Assembly: GCA_011033025.1 (NCBI GenBank)
Contig: WFMF01000098.1
Coordinates: 1 to 64,000, forward strand
Source of the DNA: Beroe forskalii
Taxonomy: Eukaryota > Ctenophora > Nuda > Beroida > Beroidae
Direction: 5' to 3'
Length of the DNA: 64,000 bases
Position numbers and translations under genes: made by a program. Under the pieces are notes generated by a model. It did not search any database and was not told the DNA's origin. It saw only the letters and a list, made by a program, of their open reading frames with translations. How positions within the stretch are numbered: position 1 is the stretch's first letter; each line of letters starts with the position of its first letter. Positions 59,248 through 64,000 of the stretch are shown piece after piece.

Positions 59248-60943
59248 TCTTCTCCCTTGGTATTGATGTACTGACCCGCCCTCTCTTGTGTACATTAATC
59301 CGAGTTTGTGGATTATTCCGTCTCAAGCTCCTTCTATATTTGGATGGAATTCAAAACTGTCGTTCTAAACTAAATGGGACTTCAGAACTGGGAAAATGTG
59401 CTGGGACAGTTCTTTTTATATAATTGACACCGAACAGACATTAGATTTCATAATATTTTAGATATCGTACCTCTGTTCGAGTCTAAATTCTGTAATTTGC
59501 CACCTTTTATCTCTACCTTTCCGACTCTCTCTGGATTGACTTAATTTATTCGCAGTGCCAAAAAACTTTTACTTAGCTCGTACCTACCTAGTAGACTGTT
59601 GATTTGAATGAAGTGTGTAATATTGTTCCGTGATTGTGTGAAGTTAATTTATATAGCCACTATTTTTAGGATTTATACCTCAGTTTCGTTATATTCAATT
59701 GTTTATTCGACCCTACCATTACCAAACTAATACTATATTCCCTGGGAAATTCACAAATTACATGAAGTTACCCTGTATGAAAATGTTCATTTCAACATAA
59801 TATTTGGTACACTGAATTCAAACATTTCGATGAAATTTGGTATTTTAAAGAGCACTAGAACATTGCGTGTTTTGCAATAGAATGACTTGAATTTGCCCGT
59901 TCATCAAGGGGAGGGCAGCTGACATGTGATATAGTATATACCCCCCAGGATGTACCCTCTCAATAAAGATATGCATCTCATGGCATAGATATGTATCTCA
60001 TGGCAGTTAAAGGAGACACGTGATTTATCCGAGGACCTGGAGTTGCCAAATCTGGAATTCCTTCAAATTGGAATGAATGAAGGATGCCGGCTATCCGGTT
60101 CTTTAAAGTTTGAAGGAACAGACAGAGGGGGTTCTCCGTATTCCTCTGTAATGGATCGTTGAATTCATCTCTTAGTCAGATCCTTCAGGTATGTTTGTGT
60201 GAGTGTGTGCCGTGTGCTACCCCACCTTGGGATATCAGCCACGGGGAGTTGGATTAAAAATACAATTTCTACTGGAAAGTGGAAACTTTTGTGGGGGGGG
60301 GGGGAAGAATTGATAACGTGATATGTGAACGATTGGAAAGTTTGTGTCATTGCTCATTGGGCGACCTTGAAATTTCAGAGCCATTGCCAGACCTCCGTGT
60401 AACATGATCAGAGAGACGCATGTTTGACCAAGTGCAATCAATGCAATCCTAGCCCCCGCACTGTTAGTAGCACCAGGTCGGAACAGGGCCAAGTTTTCAG
60501 CCAATGATCTCAGTCATGCTTTATGTTGTCACTCTTTGAAGTAACCAAGGTTTGCTGTGACACAGTGTATCGTTTAGCTGCTGCTCGTGGCATCGTAACA
60601 CGTTTGTGTCCTCATAGGCAAAACTATTGTCCCCAGTTCGGGTAGTTTTTCCCTCACGGATCTCCCTAACCTCGTTTTCTATCTGTTCTTTTCATCTGCT
60701 TTTCAAAGCGCTGCTTTCAACATCAGTATGACACTGTCCGGGATCAAAAAGACTACTATAAAAAGCCCTGTCCGAATAGTTGGTCCCATACATGGCGATT
60801 CAAAACACTGAGTACCGTGTGTTTAAACTTGTAAAGTTTCGAATTGTTTGCTACGGTTGCAGTTGTTTCTAACCTTTCTGTCATTCATAAAATCGCAGAT
60901 GCTAAAGCATCTCAATTACATTTCCATATTGCAATGAGACAGC
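59248..60943. other. TOMM20 3-prime region and intergenic, no gene seen
   Basis: AATAAA at 59962-59967 is a possible distal poly(A) signal. A 20-bp repeat (ATGCATCTCATGGCATAGAT / ATGTATCTCATGGC) lies at 59970-60005 and a G-run at 60293-60304. Open frames on the minus strand lack domain signatures. Confidence 0.45.
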
Positions 60944-61030
60944 GTGTAACCTGATGGTTAAGAGGGGTTGCTTCGTGAATAATTAACTATCCTTACTTCC
61001 TTAGCCTAATATGAGTTCGAGAATACAATA
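60944..61030 (+). repeat. Degenerate tRNA-like (SINE) sequence
   Basis: TAACCTGATGGTTAAG (A-box-like, 60946) and GAGTTCGAGAATA (B-box-like, 61013) are spaced about as in a tRNA gene. The match to consensus is weak and stems do not pair. Confidence 0.35.
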
Positions 61031-61309
61031 TGATGGTAACCAGAAATTTGTAGTTTTATCGCGATCCAGGCAATCAGCGAACAATTCTCGAGTATATATT
61101 AAAGTAATTTATAAATTCCCCGTGATATAATCCACACGTACTGGTTGTAATTAAAGCACATCCGATATAGCCATTGTGTAGCGGCTGATGACTCGCATAT
61201 ATACGACTCCCCCTGAATGAGTCTGATTAACTATCTGTACCTTTGCATCTAGCTCTCTCCTCTGTGTGTGTATTCGTCTTTAAAGCGAATGATCCAGGGG
61301 GCGAGACGA

Positions 61310-61735
61310 TGACTCTCCTTCCCCTACTCTTCTCTCTCTCCCCTACTCTCACTCTCATCTCTCCAACCCTCTACTACTCTCATGCTCACCCTCCTCTCCT
61401 CTTCTCACTCTTCTCACTCTCCCCTTATCTTCTCGCTCCGCCCTTCTCTCTTCCTCTCTCACTCCTCACTCCCTCGCTCTCCTTCTCTCTTCCCTTACCC
61501 TCTTCTCTCATCTCCTCTTCTCTTCTCTCACTCCCCCTAGCTACTTCCTCTTCTCACTCTATCTCTCCTCCCCCTACTCTTCTTTCTTCTCCTACTCTCC
61601 CTCCTCTCTTCTCTCTCCCTCTACTCCTCTCCTACTTTCACTCCCCTACTCTCACCTACTCTCTTCTCTCTTCCCCTCCTCTTCTATCTCTCCTACTCTC
61701 ACTTTCTCATAATCTCTTGTACCCCCACATATAAT
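61310..61735 (+). repeat. CT-rich low-complexity tract
   Basis: About 420 bases almost purely CTCTC/CTTCT on this strand. The long Leu/Ser open frame here is a by-product of composition. A GT-rich stretch follows at 61930-62030. Both may lie in the promoter region of the EF-hand gene but show no specific element. Confidence 0.85.
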
Positions 61736-62442
61736 ATTACTTTGTAAAACACGGAGCCTTAACCTACCCATACATACAGCTGATTTACCTTAAGAATACA
61801 GTCCCCTGCTCCTAAACCATTGCGCTTCTGCTCTCACACACACTATATGGCTCTCCTCTATCAAAGGGAGGGGGGAGGAGGAGAGATAAAGGTCCAGGCT
61901 GGGTGCTAGCCCCCGCGTATAGATTATAAGGAGTGTCTTTTGTGTGTACTGACCGTGGGTGTGTGTGGGTGTCAGTCTGAGCGTGTGTAGCTTATACTGT
62001 GTGAGTGTGGGGTGTCGTATAAATTGTAGGTGTGTAATTTGGGGGCGACTCTGACTAGTACTAGTAGTAGTTGTAATGGTATTACGCTTTGTTGCATCAG
62101 TGTATGCATGCAATCGATCTCTCTTACTCTTAGTCTCTTTTCATTTCTCTCTTCTCATTGGAAATGCATTTGTGAAATCATTATGCGATCACATTTTTCC
62201 ACTCACATTGTTCTTTTTCGTTTTGATATCGAATCATAAGATAATCCCTACGGGGTGATTCAAAAGACCTGACTCCTTCTTTGTCGATATTTTGTTATTA
62301 AACACGACTTTTTATCACCTGCTCAGTTTTTGTCCCATATCTACAAAGCTGTCAGCGGCAAGGTGTAAAATAATCCCCCTTATTTTTGTGCATTATCAGC
62401 TGGTAGGTTTGTCTCATATCTACTAAGAGTAAGAGCTATCTG

Positions 62443-62537
62443 TCTGCAGCCGCAGGGTAAGATACCCTCCCCCCTCCCCCGATTATTTTCCAATATCTGG
62501 TAGAATTATTGGCAATATCCCTCTGCAGCCGCAGGGT
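62443..62537 (+). repeat. 16-bp direct repeat bounding a likely leader intron
   Basis: TCTGCAGCCGCAGGGT occurs at 62443-62458 followed by AAGA (giving GG/GTAAGA, a good donor). It recurs at 62522-62537, where GCCGCAG serves as acceptor just upstream of the ATG at 62550. The period is 79 bp. Confidence 0.7.
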
Positions 62538-62549
62538 GAATGTTGAGAC

Positions 62550-63898
62550 ATGACCCAGGAGAGCAACAACAAGGCTGTAGTGAAGAAGATGCGGAGTGCC
62601 CGGAAGATGAAGAGTGTCCTGGAGTACCATGAGTTCGAGGAGGTAGGCACCAGCTCGCGCAACACAATGTCAACATTTTGCGTTTGAACGGTGAGTTCCG
62701 TCATTTGCAGCGCTTTCGCTGCGTGTCATCGACCATCGTGTGGGTGCTGTGATGCGATTTGCAATTACTGACGGGTCATTGGCCCTTCAACTGACACAAC
62801 GACTTTGCTCCTCGGCCACAATAATGCGCACCCTCCACTTCTTATAACCCATCAGGTGTTCAAATTTAACCGAATTTAACCCCGCCAGGTATTCAAGATG
62901 TACGACACGGACGGTAACGGGAAACTGCAATACAGCGAGATGAATAACTTCATCAAGGACTTGCTTCTTAAGGTGGACACGAGTAAAAACAAGAAGAAGA
63001 AGAAGGGAATGTCGGAGAAGGAAATGGTCAAATACTCGCAGGATGTCACCGACCTAGTCGACAAGTGAGTTTATTGGGAGGCAGGGAAACGCTCCAATCA
63101 CCAGTTGAAGGGGCCTGCAACCCTACTGTCCACTTTCACTCCTTAGAATTATTCACGATCCACCGCTTTAACAATTATCAAGTTTTGTCAGGAAGATAAG
63201 CAAGAATAATCATCAGTCATCACGAATTTGAAAGGAACGGTTCCATCAGACACCGTTAGACACCAAGAGTCATTCACTGACCTACGCATACCACAAACTG
63301 TGATTATAGAATCACTAATCACTATCGTATCATTGTAGTTTTACCGCCTTATAGTCACCCTTAATTTGATGATTCAGGTATGATGAAGATAAAAGCGGAA
63401 CACTTGATAAGAGGGAGGTTGCGAATATTCTTAACGTTAAAGTGCCCTTAAAAGACGCCTACACCCTCCAAACTTCAGGTCGGTGATTTTGGAAAGGTGT
63501 AAAGAGATTTATGCTTACATGTAATTAGGTCAAGTAGCCTAATTACATGCAGGCTTATTTTTCTGTAAGCGTAATTTCCTGTAATCAGGTGCTTTGAAGG
63601 GAGGCTAAATTTGTAAATGATCATTTGAACTGCAAAGGGCACAGGGATCTAAGAAAGCGATGCATCTATCCGTGCTTTTCATCTTGCATTCTCTACTTAG
63701 GTATTGTAATTTCAGTTAAGTCTAAGAGCAAGCTTCAAATCTAACAGTAACATTTTATTTTTCAGCGAAGTCGATAAGCAAGCTTCAAATCTTACATCAT
63801 GATCACATTTTATTTTTCAGTGAAGTCAAAGAGCAAGCTGTTTGGAGGAACTAAGTCTCCATCTCCGGAGGAGTCGGAAGAACAAGGCTCAGTGTCAG
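62550..63898 (+). CDS. Two-EF-hand calcium-binding protein, 3-prime end outside the window
   Basis: Exons 62550-62642, 62889-63064, 63378-63478 and 63821-63898 are in phase, giving 149 residues so far; a GTGGGA donor shows it continues. The basic N-terminus (MTQESNNKAVVKKMRSARKM) leads into helix LEYHEFEEVFKMY. Loop 1 is DTDGNGKLQYSE and loop 2 DEDKSGTLDKRE; both have Asp/Asp/Asn-Ser/Gly/Glu at positions 1, 3, 5, 6 and 12, so both should bind calcium. Between them is a Lys-run (KNKKKKKGMSEKEM). After loop 2 comes a Ser/Pro linker (KSPSPEESEEQ). The pair resembles calbindin/secretagogin-type hands but the orthologue is unclear. Exon 4 is preceded by two extra copies of its own start. Confidence 0.82.
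63713..63846 (+). repeat. Triplicated acceptor plus exon start before EF-hand exon 4
   Basis: TTTCAG followed by an AAGTC-A-AGCAAGCT string occurs at 63716, 63766 and 63821 (steps of 50 and 55 bp). Copies one and two share CTTCAAATCT plus TAACA/TTACA and an ATTTTATTTTTCAG tail; only copy three reads on as KLFGGTKSPS. Confidence 0.85.
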
Positions 63899-64000
63899 GT
63901 GGGACATTTCACGTGTGAAACAGACTGATTACAAAGGTGTCGCGAGCTGGAGAAATGAGAATCATTCTGAAATTTCCAAGTCGCGCGGCGCTATGTGTAT

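Noticed and set aside
61243-61734. 163-residue Leu/Ser-rich open frame
   Set aside because: It follows directly from a CT-rich low-complexity tract and has no domain or splice support.

Overview
The window is nuclear DNA of an intron-rich animal. It carries spliced protein genes with GT-AG introns of roughly 80 to 3,500 bases, AATAAA poly(A) signals, tRNA-like SINE pieces, MITEs and satellites. The gene set (TMCO1, EIF4A3, AKAP17A, NASP and TOMM20 homologues) fits a metazoan. The species cannot be fixed from sequence alone; an AT-rich marine invertebrate is my best guess.

The left 36 kb is repeat country. Positions 1-2840 are a noisy, shortened second reading of 2841-6180 and look like unpolished assembly rather than biology. 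From 2.8 to 18 kb there is a mosaic of short dispersed repeats, a decayed LINE reverse transcriptase fragment and several related minus-strand coding scraps of unknown families. One credible small gene, a spliced secreted cysteine-containing protein, lies at 18.26-19.39 kb. Beyond it come GC-rich hairpin elements (20.3, 20.7, 34.5, 35.1 kb), a 132-bp satellite with a built-in hairpin and T-run (23.1-23.6 kb), a 25-bp CACGTG array (24.1-24.3 kb), inverted blocks of a 345-bp satellite (27.5-31.0 kb), and a tract where a 16-bp motif recurs about every 160 bp on both strands (31.9-33.2 kb).

The right 27 kb is gene-rich, and all seven genes are on the plus strand: TMCO1 (36489-43171), EIF4A3 (43506-44708, intronless), a RING-H2 ubiquitin ligase (45376-46896, intronless coding region), AKAP17A (47569-52770), NASP (53805-57295), TOMM20 (58146-59247) and a two-EF-hand protein (62550-63898, continuing off the window). 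I rebuilt the spliced genes exon by exon. The TMCO1, NASP and TOMM20 exon sums are multiples of three and give complete proteins of 184, 681 and 171/175 residues. They are housekeeping genes of the ER membrane (TMCO1), exon-junction complex and splicing (EIF4A3, AKAP17A), histone chaperoning (NASP) and mitochondrial import (TOMM20). No functional link is implied beyond synteny.

The most unusual signal is at splice junctions. At least three exon starts (NASP exons 1 and 2, EF-hand exon 4) are preceded by extra diverged copies of their own acceptor plus the first bases of the exon. One TOMM20 intron and the likely EF-hand leader intron are bounded by 13- and 16-bp direct repeats. Two TMCO1 introns are built around large inverted-repeat elements, one starting 5 bp after the splice donor. 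Together these suggest introns shaped by local tandem duplication and mobile elements.
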